A stretch of 64,000 bases of DNA from Saturnia japonica (GCA_033032175.1 CM065321.1:16514501-16578500), one strand, 5' to 3'. Counted from the first letter of the stretch, positions 22,376 through 33,887 are shown. Notes: generated by a model not told the origin, from the letters alone. Translations and numbers: made by a program.

Positions 22376-22934
22376 TTTCCAATTACCGATCAAACTTTTC
22401 TAGATAGTTCCGCTATTAAATTGCTTTCTTCTAAATGCTAATTCAACCATCTGTTATTTCGACGCTGTAATATTTTCTTCGTAACCGTCAAATATTTCTC
22501 TTTTGCAGTTTATTTCAATTAGTACACGAGCACTTGTAATCTCGAGATGTAAATTTATGTCTGTTCTTATTCGAGAAAATGTCGCTTCGCGTCTGGTTTT
22601 AAAAATAAATCTACGCGATGCAGACTACTACGGGCGGGCTATACCATTTTTACATGATTTTTTTGTTAAATCACGCCACCAACACGACCCGTCTGTCGCG
22701 GTGTCCGCGTGACAAATGTAGACATGATTACGGAAAATCTTAATGTTTTGTCACGTAGTATTTAAATACTTTATTTGTGCATCTGAGATATTAGAGTTTT
22801 TACTTTTTTTAATATTAACTTTATATATGAATATGTAAATTTTAGTTTTTTGAAAATCGTAAATCTTCAAATGCAGATCTTTTCTTCTAAATTTTTTTTT
22901 AAAACATTTTTTTATTTATAATATTGAACTCAAA
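22376..22934. other. Unassigned DNA
   Basis: Includes a 69-codon plus frame (22503-22712) of unknown nature and an AT-rich run at 22795-22925. Confidence 0.45.
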
Positions 22935-23020
22935 AGTAATACAATTAGTAAAATTGAAGTGTATGTTTGTAAGGTCAAAATAACAGTTTCTTACTAAATG
23001 TATATGAAATTATATACGAA
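22935..23020 (-). repeat. Family C tail fragment
   Basis: AATTGAAGTGTATGTTTGTA and the ACTAAATGTATATGAAA after it match the end of family C in reverse. Confidence 0.55.
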
Positions 23021-23071
23021 CCCTAACACAAAACACACATTAAAAAAATTGTCGAGTTACTAAATAATTAT

Positions 23072-23385
23072 TCACCGACTTCAGAAAAAGAAGGAGGGTC
23101 TCAATTCGAATGAATTTTTTTATTATATGGATGTTCAGCCGTAACTTCTCTGTTTATGAACTGATTTAGATGACTTTGGAAAGGGGATACCTCAAGGATC
23201 GTTCCATTTTAATTTCATCGGCATTGGACCTTAGAATTTGAAGACAATAATAATAATCTTTATTTAAAACACAAGAGCAAGCAAAACATAGGTATCGTTG
23301 GCATCTGTATTAGTTAGTAACTGTATCACACCAGGGAACTCAAAATAGTTGACGTAAGTTTTTTTATTGTTAAAGTATTTATTTT
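23072..23385 (+). repeat. Family R repeat interrupted by a ~90 bp insert
   Basis: Starts ACCGACTTCAGAAAAAGAAG. At about 23243 the family sequence is broken by AATAATAATAATCTTTATTT and ~70 more bases, then resumes at about 23331 with ACACCAGGGAACTC. The insert looks like a reversed LINE 3' tail with its short repeat. Confidence 0.65.
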
Positions 23386-23764
23386 TAATTAGTAAAGTAA
23401 CAGGACTATCCCATCCCATCTTTGGTTACTAATGAGTACTAAATGATACTAATGAATGTAAAATGATACTAAATGAAAATAAAAATAACTTACAACTTTA
23501 AAAAAAATCTTTTTAAAGATTGAGCTTTCAGATAAAACGGAATGATGTTTGACGCCTCAAGCTTTTACAGATCCGAAGATGCATCTGACTATATCGCAAC
23601 CTTCATACATCCTGTGTATCATTCGAATTTAGTGGCACATTTACTATAGGCGCGTCGCATATCCAGTAATCAGGCGAAATGGTAGGGAATTTTTTTTTTT
23701 TTTTCGTGGGTCGCGATCACCACGCAAACGATGATAAACCCATTACATTAATTTTCATTTGATT

Positions 23765-23815
23765 TGTCGTGTTTCGGAATAAACCAGTGTATATCCGGCG
23801 ATGGAATAGTGAAGT
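23765..23815 (+). repeat. Family E fragment
   Basis: GTCGTGTTTCGGAATAAACC and GTGTATATCCGGCGATGG match the middle of family E. Confidence 0.45.
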
Positions 23816-23944
23816 AAAGTGAAGTAGCATCACTTAGCCGTACAAGTATGTATTTAAAAAAATCTCGACTAAGGCTACTTTTCTTAAAATATACTTTAGT
23901 ACCATTACGTAAAATGTAATAACTGTAGTTAAAATAAAAATAAA

Positions 23945-24190
23945 ATGTCCATAGTTGTATTATTTACTTGTATTGGCTCGCATTCAACCAACACAATCCA
24001 CACGGAATCCTATTTAAAAAGTATTCGGGGCGATAAAAATTCCCAGCCAACTTGCAACACTGCAGAAACCAGACAAAGGTCATTGGAAATCAAACCGAGT
24101 GGCAGGTTCGTGTCTGCCAAATACTGTCGTAAGCGAAAAATAGCCGCATTGACGCGACGCCGGAGGCGACGTAGTATTTATGAATTATAA
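23945..24190 (+). other. Orphan 81-codon ORF, basic C-terminus
   Basis: ATG to TAA, open for 81 codons, with a C-terminal third rich in Arg/Lys (CRKRKIAALTRRRRRR). It overlaps no recognised repeat. The length is near chance for this sequence, and I see no signal peptide or domain. Confidence 0.2.
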
Positions 24191-24774
24191 AAAACTTTGA
24201 TTATTTGATATCACTAATCAACCGAAATGTCGTAGGGATGAGTGATGTTAGAAAACTATCGATACTTTGGTGCTATCCAACTAAGTCAGCTTTTTTTGCC
24301 TGTTAATCTAGAGCCGGTGTCCTTTTTTAGGAAAACTAGTGCGTCTGTTTTTAATTTGTTTACGTACGGATCCTAGATCTTTGTTTTACACGACACAAAA
24401 GTTGAAATATTGATGTTTCATGTCATTCTTCCTAACATCCATGAACATGGATGATCCTAAGAGTCTTAGGCTAAGACGAAGTGACTCGGCATTAACAAAT
24501 ATTATCGAAACAACGAATACCCTCAGTAGTTTCAAATAGGATAAATTATCATCGGAGTCCATTTGCCACTTTTACTGTTCATTTAATCTTCGCTCATGTG
24601 AAAGATTGTCTCATTTTGTTTGTGAAGATGACTAACCGTATCCCACGGTTTCACACATATAGCCCATCCTTGTTCTCACTTCCAAGTACTTGCCCACAAC
24701 TCTCCAAATTGCTTGATGTTCATGGCTTTCACCTCGCTCCTAAGAGTTGTAGCATGAAGTTATGTAGCCTATAA
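24191..24774. other. Unassigned DNA
   Basis: Nothing recognised. Confidence 0.5.
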
Positions 24775-25036
24775 TATTCTTCAATAAACATAGTGTATAC
24801 GAGACAACTTTTAACAAAAACTAACTTCAATGATTTTGAAAAGTTTCCTCTGGTGTATCTTCGAAGTTGAAGGTTGAATGACATTAAAATTAAATTTGGA
24901 CCACCCTTGAAGTATCGCCTTTTCAATGAAATGAGAATCATCTAAATACATTTATAATCAAAGAAGTTATGGCTGAACATCCATTAAAAAAAACTTTCGA
25001 ATTGATAATCTCGATCTTTTGAAGTCGGTTCAAAAT
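24775..25036 (-). repeat. Family R repeat
   Basis: Reverse copy: AACTTCAATGATTTTGAAAA, TGGTGTATCTTCGAAG, GAAGTTATGGCTGAACATCC, ending TTTTGAAGTCGGTTC. Confidence 0.68.
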
Positions 25037-26929
25037 ACAAAAATTTTTTTTTTATCCGACTATTACTTCTAGAGATTATGCATAATTTAAATATAAATTT
25101 AAAACCGTGGTATATATTTTTAAACTATTATATTTATATAAAAATATGTAATCACAAATATTCTGTGTGCCTTAACCACTCGACTATCACGGCTTTCGTT
25201 TTAAAATACCACAGCGTCTGTGAATATTATTCAATCAACATATTTAACAAAAAAATCTCATCCATTTCTAAAGAGCATCATTAAAACATCTAAGCGTATA
25301 TCATCCCACACTGAGTTTTAAATAAAAAACAAAACATTTACGCGGAGGAGACTTTACAGAAGTCGTGCAACTTTTCATCCGGACAACAATATAATTAATG
25401 AACCAAATTAACGCAGTAAATCTGTTAATTTATCATTTAGTCTATCGTCTAGAGGCAAATAAAACAAAACACGTGAGACTGCAGAGGCGGTGAAAGTGTA
25501 TCATTTCAAAATATAATTTGTTGATATATTCATCGCGCACAAATTTGATAAATCCCCTATATTTTCTGAATATGATTCTTCTTTTATCTTTCTTATAAGC
25601 TTTAATATTACCGTCGCTTTTTATACACTTAATATGTTTTAATAACATAATTTTATTTTAAATGATTTTTTCTGTAAATCTTAGGTATTTGAAAATACTT
25701 TTGTTTAATAGTAGCACAGGAAATTTCGATACCTGTTGATAAGTATAGTATATTATCATAGTAGCAAACAAACATAGCAAAGAACATAGTAGCAAAAAGC
25801 CGGTTACAGCTGTAAAGCCGTTCTGACTAAATGTCTCTCTCCCTTCACGTTCCTCTTGAAGGAAAACGAGAATACATACACTGATCTGGTGACGGTTTTA
25901 TAGTTTCACTTAAAGGAAAAGATATAACGTAGTGAACTTCTTTGTTTGTGTTTTTCCGGAGGTTTCCGGAATGCTGTAGATCCAGATACTAGCGCGTATG
26001 GTTCTGTTATGGAAGGTGGTAAAAACAATAAGGCTTATTTATATAATAATAGGTTAAACTTGTATCATAATTAACTGCCTAATTATAATATTAAATAAAA
26101 TTAAATAATACTATGTGAATTATACACAAGAAATGCATAATGGGGATCAATATAAATTGGCACAGGTTACAAATCTTTGTTTTAGAATTATAGCTTAAGA
26201 ACAAACTATATTTATAAAAGTAACTCGAACGATAGATATTTGCTCGACCCTTATAAAAATATGACATATTATTTATTGTCAATTTATATAGTTTCTAAAA
26301 GTATTTATTACTAATGATTCAAACAATGCAGTTCCCTTCTAAGTGTCTTATAGGTTTTGATAATTTTTCAGTGATCAAGTCTTTAGTATAAAGAAAGGGT
26401 CATAACTCTTTATTTCATAATATAAACATTTTATTTCCTTACAGTATAGAATTAATAATCGATATTAATGTCAATTTTATACTTCAAGCTGTTATCGAGA
26501 AAATGAATCTTGAAACACAGACAGACAACAAAACGTTCCTAAGGATTAACCTTAAAATATGGGTATATTTTTTTATACAGAAAACATCTAACTCATAGGG
26601 AACTTCGTCATATGAAGTCTGGATTTATGCTTGTCCCTTATAACACAATTCATTTAAATTTATCATCGTCCGTGTAGGTAAGGCTGCAAGTTCCCGCGCT
26701 AAGTTGATTTGTAGCTTATTAACATGCAAACGTATATCTTTTATTTAATTTATTACAGTGATACCAAGTTCCTTCTCTAACATATTCGGTCTTCTTGTCA
26801 TTTAAATATGTATGTGAAGTAATTAAACGGTATTTTTTAAATATTCGGTCAGCAAGAAAAAACATCAAAATATATTGTAGTATGTATGATATTTTTTGCC
26901 GCCTGTAAAAAAAAAAATCATAATATCTT
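25037..26929. other. Unassigned AT-rich DNA, the longest blank in the window
   Basis: About 1.9 kb with several AT-driven frames of 60-76 codons on both strands and no recognisable repeat. Confidence 0.45.
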
Positions 26930-27190
26930 TTATTCAATTTAGGCCCCAAGAAGGCACTTATGTGTGTCTAAACACTACCACCGGTTCGGAAAATATCCCA
27001 GTCATCGAGATGAACCGACAAGAAACTCGATCGGGTTTATCAACATCTACAGTGTTCAATTATATACAGTTATCATTTTCAGTAGATTTATAGAGAGGGA
27101 ATCTCATCCAGACATCACCACCATTCACGTAATCAGCCACCCTATAATACTCCTTCGCCAATAAAACCTGCATTAAATAATTCTTCAACT

Positions 27191-27481
27191 GGAACCGAGG
27201 AATTGTTTGGATTGATCCCGGCTGCTAAATTTCACCATCGGACATCGCGTCAGAATCGTAAATTCCATCCACACCACCCCGATGTCCAGCGTTCCACAAC
27301 AGTGCGTTTCTTAAGGCACTTTCTGCCTCGCACAACCACTTTGTGGAACCAGCTGTCGCCTGAGATCTTTCCGTGTCGTTATGACCTGGTGACCTTCAAG
27401 AAGAGAGCTTATTCTTTCCTAAAAGGCCGGCAACGCATCTGCGAGCTTTCGGGTGTTGCGGATGTTTGTGGGCGGCAGTGA
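27191..27481 (+). pseudogene. C-terminal 96 codons of a Jockey/CR1-like LINE ORF2
   Basis: The frame is open from the first base of the insertion ([14 protein letters not shown]) to a stop at 27479-27481. [24 protein letters not shown] and [11 protein letters not shown] match the conserved C-terminal tail of insect Jockey/CR1-group LINE reverse transcriptases, followed by [11 protein letters not shown]. It lacks the endonuclease and RT palm and cannot act alone. The lack of stops suggests it is young. The 3' UTR that follows (27482-27530) contains CCATCAGGTG and resembles the reverse complement of the family-D repeats elsewhere in the window. Confidence 0.82.
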
Positions 27482-27536
27482 TCACTTTCCATCAGGTGCG
27501 CCACCAGCCCGTTTACCCCCTTTTTACCATAAAAAA
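27191..27536 (+). mobile_element. Recent 5'-truncated LINE insertion inside a family-H repeat
   Basis: This 346 bp insertion is flanked by the 4-base duplication AACT (27187-27190 and 27537-27540) and ends in an A-run. It splits a family-H copy, whose left half stops near 27190 and whose right half resumes at 27537. It holds the last codons of a LINE ORF2, a short 3' UTR and the tail. This is the usual product of target-primed reverse transcription that stopped early. Confidence 0.82.
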
Positions 27537-27745
27537 AACTTATTATCCTGCGAATAGGAAAAAAATGTGCTTACGAAGCTTATTATAGAACCTAACACAA
27601 TTACCTAAAAAACTTTTATTTGTTTTACTAAGTCTAAAAGACGGAATGGCTATTTTATATTTATTTCTAGTGTTTAAATTTTGCCTATTAGTTACAAGTT
27701 CAACAACATGCATTATATTTTCCATGATGTATTGGAAAGGCAAAG

Positions 27746-28439
27746 TTAAAAAAACACCAGCAATAACCGGTCAGCAACTAAATGAAGGATTATCGGAGAA
27801 TACTAAGAACACTTAAAAACACTGACACTGGCAAGAGCTTCTGCGGCACCAAAACAAGAAGATGAAGAAAAATTACATAAGTACATAAATTATGACGTAT
27901 GCAATTAGTTAACAACTTCTGTTTTTTACTGCCGAGTAAGGAAATCGCATTTTATATCCTAGTCATGTCAAAGTTAACAAAACCATAATGTCAGAACTGA
28001 CTTTGCTATTAACTTCTATTTCAAGGTTTGTACTCTTAGTAAAAGCAGTAAATATTACGGCAGATTGTAAAGAAATTCTACTGGTTCTCTTTTTTCATAA
28101 CGATTGAAGTAATATGAGATAACTAAAGACCATTAACTTTATTATTAGCCCATTCATTACCCAGTGTCTGACATCTTTTTCGCACTTCCTAATACAGAAA
28201 GGGATGGCAAATTACTTTCTCGTATGCAACATGCACATTTCGTTCAACCAACATATTGTAGTGATTTTGCTGAAGCGTTTTACAGCTTTGCATTGTTTGA
28301 TGTTTCGTAAATAAAGCCATTGTTTCTTTAATTCAGAAAATTGTAAACTACGGAGGGATAAAAAGAAATGCTCGTTGTATTGGCGTCATTCTTCGAGTTG
28401 CCTGTATGATTGGATTGTTCCAATGTTCTGTAATTTAAA
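27746..28439. other. Unassigned DNA
   Basis: Nothing recognised between two family-H pieces. Confidence 0.5.
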
Positions 28440-28525
28440 TTACTTATGAACGTCAAAACACTACTACCAGTTTCGAAAACATCCCAGTCATCGAGAAGAA
28501 CTTGCAAGAAACTCGATCAAAGCCT
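28440..28525 (+). repeat. Family H fragment
   Basis: GAACGTCAAAACACTACTAC, ATCCCAGTCATCGAGAAGAA and AAGAAACTCGATC. Confidence 0.6.
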
Positions 28526-28589
28526 CAAATTGGTAAAAACGGGTTTGTAATTACAAGTGACAATGACTTTTAAAAAAGACATAACATAC

Positions 28590-28849
28590 CATCACCCCTA
28601 TACCACGAAGGGTTAGGCGGTGGTGTACTTATGTTCCATCCATAATTCGCCAGGTATATTTTGAGGTCCCATGTTTCTTTATTACATGGTGAGCTTATTG
28701 CCATTAATCGGGCACAAACCCAAACTCCGAGCTACTACTGAGAACTTCATAGAAAAACCCAAACAAACTTTGCTTGGCTTGGGAATCGAACCCACGACTT
28801 CGAGCATAGCAGTCGCACTTACGACCACTAATGAGGCAGTTAGATACAT
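28590..28849 (-). mobile_element. Family B SINE, left arm of an inverted pair
   Basis: Near full length in minus orientation, with its head at 28849. The internal GGGAATCGAACCCACG is the B box in reverse. It faces the copy at 28898 head to head. Confidence 0.77.
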
Positions 28850-28897
28850 TTAATAAGGAAGAACTATGACGTCATATGAAAAATAACGGAATATAAA

Positions 28898-29145
28898 ATT
28901 AGCCTAGTGGTCGTAAGCACGACTGCTTTGAGCGAGGTCCTGGGTTCGAATCCCAGATCGAGCAAAGTGTTATTGGGTTTTTCCTATGAAATTCTCAGTA
29001 ACATTTTGGAGTTTGGTTTCGTGCCCGATTAATGTCAATAGGCTTGCCCCCTATTACATGGGACCTAAAAACATACTCGGTGAACTGTGGGTGTACATTA
29101 GTACACCTCTGCCTAACCCTTCGGGGAATACAGGCGAGATGGTAT
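28898..29145 (+). mobile_element. Family B SINE, right arm of an inverted pair
   Basis: Plus orientation. The A-box-like TTAGCCTAGTGGTCG opens the head, and CTGGGTTCGAATCCCAG forms a perfect T-arm-like stem and B box. The body and tail reach GGCGAGATGGTATGTTAT. The rest of a tRNA cloverleaf does not form, so this is a SINE head, not a tRNA gene. Confidence 0.8.
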
Positions 29146-29634
29146 GTTATAAAATGTCAACAATTCATTCGAACCACTAAATTGCACGTAAATCTCCAAA
29201 CCTAACATACATCATCCATACAATATAAACAGGTATACTAAAAATTCATTGTAGGTTTAAAATCCGGTCGTAGAAATAAATAAAAAAATGTAGAAACTTT
29301 AATTCAAAACGTTAAGTAGCTTTTCAAAATAACACAAGCTCCATTCAAAAGCTTCATAAAATATCTATATAAGATCAAAAGCTACATGTAAGAATCATGG
29401 AAACCGGCAAATCGATATTCACATGATCCCTTATTGAAATTCGTAAACATGATTTTCGGTTCATAAATCCTTGGATATTCTGTGAATTTTTTATTTGCAT
29501 TGTGAATTTCAATATAAATTTTAATGGTATCTAGCATTGTTTAAGCAGTACGTACTTAATGATATATATCTCATTTTATCAAATTACTCGATATTTTAGT
29601 ATTGGTGAAACAAATAAAAGATTTTTAGGTAATT
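29146..29634. other. Unassigned AT-rich DNA
   Basis: Nothing recognised. Confidence 0.5.
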
Positions 29635-29770
29635 ACCCGACTGCGAAAAAGGGGTTTATGTTTTTCGATCGTAAATGTTGAATGTATGTAATAAATGTAC
29701 TTAAGTCTATTTCTTTGGCACGCTCTTTGGTCTAAACGCCTTAGACTGTAGTATACGAGGTGTCGCTATA
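29635..29770 (+). repeat. Family J repeat, copy 1
   Basis: ACCCGACTGCGAAAAAGGGG, TTTCTTTGGCACGCTC and TAAACGCCTTAGACTG are matched in reverse near 56.6 kb. Confidence 0.55.
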
Positions 29771-30094
29771 GTTCGTCTCAATTGTGGGATTGACACAGAC
29801 TATAATTATTATATATTTAAGTACGACGTCGAAGAATTAAACAAAAAGTCAAAATAGAAAAGTTTTTTTTCTGTCAAGTATTATTGTTGCAGTCAGGTTT
29901 TTTGTTTCTTTTTTAATAATTTCGCTTGTTGCCTTTATATAAAACTATCGTTTATTATAATTTTTCGTTATCAGTCGGTATATGTGGTTTGAATTACTTT
30001 ATAGCGGAATTTATTCGGAACGCCATCTGTGTATAGTTTTGATAAACAGGAATTGTATTATATAGTATTGTTGAATCATGTTGGCAACAATATT
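29771..30094. other. Unassigned AT-rich DNA
   Basis: Nothing recognised. Confidence 0.5.
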
Positions 30095-30365
30095 GTACAA
30101 GGAATAAAAGAGGAAACAAGTCATGCTGTTTCTCTAATTTCAAACCTGCGACCTCATGCTGCTTACAGGTTCAACAGTAAACTTTCTAAGCACATTACCG
30201 ATTTTCCGGACAATAGGTTCCAGAACCATATAAAGCAAGTTTTATTTTGAAAATGGTGTTATAGAGTGGATCATTATGTGAATGATAGTAACGGCTGAAA
30301 GTCACTTACTCTATTATTATATCCACTAAAAATTTCTATTAACTGTAAAAATACTATTCTTATAT
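30095..30365 (-). repeat. Family H repeat, 3' part
   Basis: Reverse match to the distal part: CTAAGCACATTACCGATTTTCCGG, which breaks into CTAAGCACATTACCG and GGTTCCAGAACC, then TTATGTGAATGATAGTAACG and AACTGTAAAAATACT. Confidence 0.52.
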
Positions 30366-30831
30366 TTGTTTATTATATTTTTTTAATAATTATTATTAAC
30401 GAAATATTTATTTTCTTAAGTTTGTACACTAAAAAAAAATCGTTTATATAAAAAAATCCCGAATCAGCGTTACTTTAACCATCGATCGACCATTTGTACT
30501 ATACATACAAAAGTGCTTACAAACCTGGTCATAACACAGGTAAGTCAATTCCAAGGCGGTCATAGTTTTGAAAATCCTATACATTTATGTTTTTGTCTCT
30601 TTTCAGTGTCGGTCGGATCAGGCACTTTTTTCAATTTAGCTTCCATCCCTCGATAAGTTAGTTTGTTCCAAAAGTCTATAGAAATCTATGAAAGCCGAGC
30701 CCCAACTAAATATTTCCGTTCAATTACCTACTGATTATATTAACACGTAATTATTGAACCGATATCTATACGCAACACTTAAAACCTGGGCAAAGACTTA
30801 ACTACTTTACAGATGATAAAGATGTATGATC
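30366..30831. other. Unassigned AT-rich DNA
   Basis: Nothing recognised. Confidence 0.5.
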
Positions 30832-31072
30832 TATTTTGAACCGACTTGAAAAACAACACAGTTTTTAATAAAAAAGAAAACAAGCTTCAATGATTTTGAA
30901 GTTCCTTGTGTATCAACAAAATGTCAAAATCCAATGACAATTAAATTAAAACCCTTCCACCCTTGAGGTGTCCCCTATCTAACAAAAAAGAATCATCCAA
31001 ATAGGTTCATAAAAAAAAAGTATATACTTTCGAAGTGATAACCTTCTTTCTTTGAAGCTCATTTCGATTGTA
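30832..31072 (-). repeat. Family R repeat
   Basis: Reverse copy between an ACCGACTTGAAAAAC-like edge and the AACCTTCTTTCTTTGAAG edge, with the core TCAATGATTTTGAAGTTCC. Confidence 0.62.
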
Positions 31073-31179
31073 TATCGTATATTTCTTTTTTTATTGATGT
31101 TAAAAGGAAATAATTTTATACAATCTAATTACGAACTGGATTAAACATTACGACTGAAATTTAACCAGAAATATGACAC

Positions 31180-31695
31180 ATCTATACAATTCATAAAATT
31201 GAAGTTTCTGTTTTTAATGGCAAAATAACATCTTTTTACTAAATGCATATGACAGTTTAGCCGATTTTTTTGCTTAGACGAAGCCAATTTTTTAAATTTT
31301 TGTCTGTATGTCGGTTTGTTCCGGGTAATCTCCGAAACGGTTGGACCGATTTGACAAGACTTTCACTGATAGATAGCTGATGATATAGGGAGTAACTTAG
31401 GCTACTTTTTTTTTTTAAGAATTAGGGTTCCGCACAAATTAAAAAAAAACTGGTCATGGTGAATCAATTTGGGCGCGTAAATAGCTTATGCTAAGTAAAC
31501 CATAAGATATATAGCAAATTAATGTACTACATAAGCACAGGCATTAAAAAGTCCTACAAATAAATCCGGGAGAGTATCTTCTAAGGAAGACCCACAATAA
31601 GCATTTTATCTTTAAAATAGCCACGAGCGAAGGAGCAAGATCCGCGCGAGCATTCTGTAGTCCACGTGAGCGAAGCCACGGGCACAGTTAGTATG
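31180..31695 (-). repeat. Family C dispersed repeat
   Basis: Near full-length reverse copy. The CCGAAACGGTTGGACCGATT block is near 31332-31351, and the family start ends at GAAGCCACGGGCACAGTTAG. Confidence 0.7.
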
Positions 31696-31799
31696 TAATA
31701 AATACTGGCCCGAGATAATTACAGAAGTAGCAAAATTTATCTTACATTTATAATATTTTATTATATTAAGTGAGCAATTCTTTGTAATTGGTTTCTTTG

Positions 31800-31930
31800 T
31801 AATTGATTTCGATGAAACTTTGCATTTTGACAATGTTTTACATTCCAGGTGTACCTAGATAGGTGATTTCCTTTTATTGTTTATAAAAACACCGAGCGCA
31901 GCTCGGCCGCCCAGATGTTTTATATAAATT
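31800..31930 (-). repeat. Family K repeat, copy 3
   Basis: Reverse copy: GTGTACCTAGATAGGTG, CCGAGCGCAGCTCGG and CCGCCCAGATGTTTTAT. Confidence 0.5.
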
Positions 31931-32398
31931 TAGCAGAGTAACATTAAAAAAAATTGTACCGCATTGTAAACAATAATCTTACTAATGCTCAATAATATTA
32001 TCTCTGTAAGAAGTCATATATATGTATTGATGCTGCTATGTCCGTTCTATTCAGAAACTAATTTTTAAGTTATTACATATCTGTTAGACTCTACAGTATT
32101 AAGTCTATGCCATACTAAGACATATGCAAATAGAATCAATGGTTAAAATCCAGTTTAAGTAAAACATTTAATCTCTACGCCTAAATGTCGTTCTGCATCT
32201 CGAATTAATAAAGATAAAGCGTTCATACGGAACTTATGCAATACCAGTTCACGATAATCTGTAATTATTAATGATTAAACCCAACGATACTAATGTACTA
32301 AGGTAAGTACTGTATTCAAATCGGTAGGACTCTGTTCCATTGAACATATTTTGAGTCTTCTATATTGTACTAATTTTAGTGAAAACTATTGAAATAGG
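31931..32398. other. Unassigned AT-rich DNA
   Basis: Nothing recognised. Confidence 0.5.
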
Positions 32399-32641
32399 CT
32401 AGAATCTTTTCTCTCTTCTTTGAGGTTTCTTAACTGGTGCCTTACAGAAGATCACGAAGTTGGCTATGAGCTCGTTCAAATTACGCGCGCAATTGCTGCC
32501 AATGAGAACGCCACGTTTTGAAATTAGTTTCGTATTGGAATTCACGGCCGCCACTTGATTTCGTGCTTTATAATACGAAAAACTTTGCTTTTCACATTTG
32601 ACTTTGTGATAATTACGCTTCAAAAACCGTCTGGATTAATA
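32399..32641 (-). other. Open frame that might be a terminal exon
   Basis: About 78 codons on the minus strand without an ATG. It is bounded upstream by TAATCCAG, whose CAG could be an acceptor, and ends KKPQRREKRF and a stop. Composition looks protein-like (NELIANFVIFCKAPVKK). No family recognised. Confidence 0.22.
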
Positions 32642-33284
32642 TTTCGGGTATGAACTTTATGTATTGTATATCCAGGTGAGTATGCTTTGATACTTAATGC
32701 TTGCTAGAATGGATGAATCGGAAACCATGTATAATGTAGAATCCCGGGCGTCTGAATTGGGAATTCTTTAAACAGTTACATACCATGCTGTTATTAGTTA
32801 TTTGCCGGTACACTTAATATGACGCCAATGGAAAAAAAAGAAAAAGGAATATAAACTAGAAGTATCGAGAAGGCTAAAGAAGAAAAGTAATTCCTAGCAC
32901 AACCTTACAAAAAACTTGAAACTGCTTTTTTTTGTAATATGTAATAGGACAGGTATGCAAATGAAGACTATAACTATAATAAGTACATTCAACTTGAAAC
33001 AGACCATAGTCCTGAAGCCAGTGATAATAAGGAACTATTCTGAAGACTGAGAACTTTATACAGCTCAACTCTCTTTGCGCTTTGCGAAGCTATAGTACCT
33101 TATCAAAATAAACATAATTCAAACTTTCTCCATGACTTAAATAAATATTTCTTCTAATCGTGTCCATGGTAACTTTCACCGAAAACCTAATTGCCCCGCC
33201 TACAGTGTCATAAACTATTATAATCTATTCTAATTTCCATAAAAACTTAAAAAAAATTTAATTGGATAATGACGTCATAATGGC
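32642..33284. other. Unassigned DNA
   Basis: A 64-codon minus frame at 32874-33068 is the only ORF and looks incidental. Confidence 0.45.
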
Positions 33285-33400
33285 CGCTTCCGTCATCAAC
33301 CGGGCAAGCCGTCTGTGTACTACAGAGACCTCGGTCTCGATTCCTGTTGGTGTCAATACACTTTTTGTGTTAAAAAGGCAATTTTTTATATGTAATTAAC
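33285..33400 (+). repeat. Possible SINE head, third tRNA-like family
   Basis: AGACCTCGGTCTCGATTCCTG has a B-box-like core, and the order resembles tRNA-headed lepidopteran SINEs ('aaggtctcggtttcgattcc'). The body is short and no second copy is present. Confidence 0.35.
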
Positions 33401-33845
33401 TCTGTTGGCCTAAAGGATTTTTATAGCTTCACTGGACTTAAAGTGAGCGCAGAAAACAGAAAGCACTCAGTTGAAATGGAAAATAGCGCAAAGATGATAA
33501 AGTGGCCGAAGCTCATTTCGGGGTTTTGCCGTGCAAGCAATTTCACGATACTAGTTTTTAAGGGGATCTTGAGCTGCTTTAATTAATTAACTTAGATTCT
33601 TTGACCCTATGTTACCTATATAATATTGGTGGCGTTTTGCCTTATATAGTTTGGTTGTTGTGCTTTCGTGAAATTGATTATTAATGTAAACTGGAAACAT
33701 GCATTTTGAGATGTCACAACAAGTCCATAGTTAATTCTAGCATGGGGTCATCTCCTTATCACCTCTCTTTAGAGACCGTTTTCATTAAAATGACGAAAAA
33801 AATATTTTTTGGGAATAAATATTATAATTACACATACATAAATAT
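33401..33845. other. Unassigned AT-rich DNA
   Basis: Nothing recognised. Confidence 0.5.
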
Positions 33846-33887
33846 CATCATGCCTGTATTCCCCGAAGGGTTAGGCAGAGGATTATT
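33846..33887 (-). mobile_element. Family B SINE tail fragment
   Basis: TGCCTGTATTCCCCGAAGGG followed by TTAGGCAGAGG is the 3' end of family B. The rest is absent. Confidence 0.5.

Larger units (their letters stand above)
26930..27745 (+). repeat. Family H repeat split by a LINE insertion
   Basis: The left part, 26930-27190, includes GGCCCCAAGAAGGCACTTAT, ACTACCACCGGTTCGG and AAACTCGATCGGG. The right part, 27537-27745, begins AACTTATTATCCTGCG. Together they make a near-complete copy of a repeat abundant in Lepidoptera. Confidence 0.68.

Noticed and set aside
28898..28972. A plus-strand tRNA gene
   Set aside because: The T-arm and both promoter boxes are good, but the acceptor and anticodon stems do not pair, and the same head occurs on several SINE copies.
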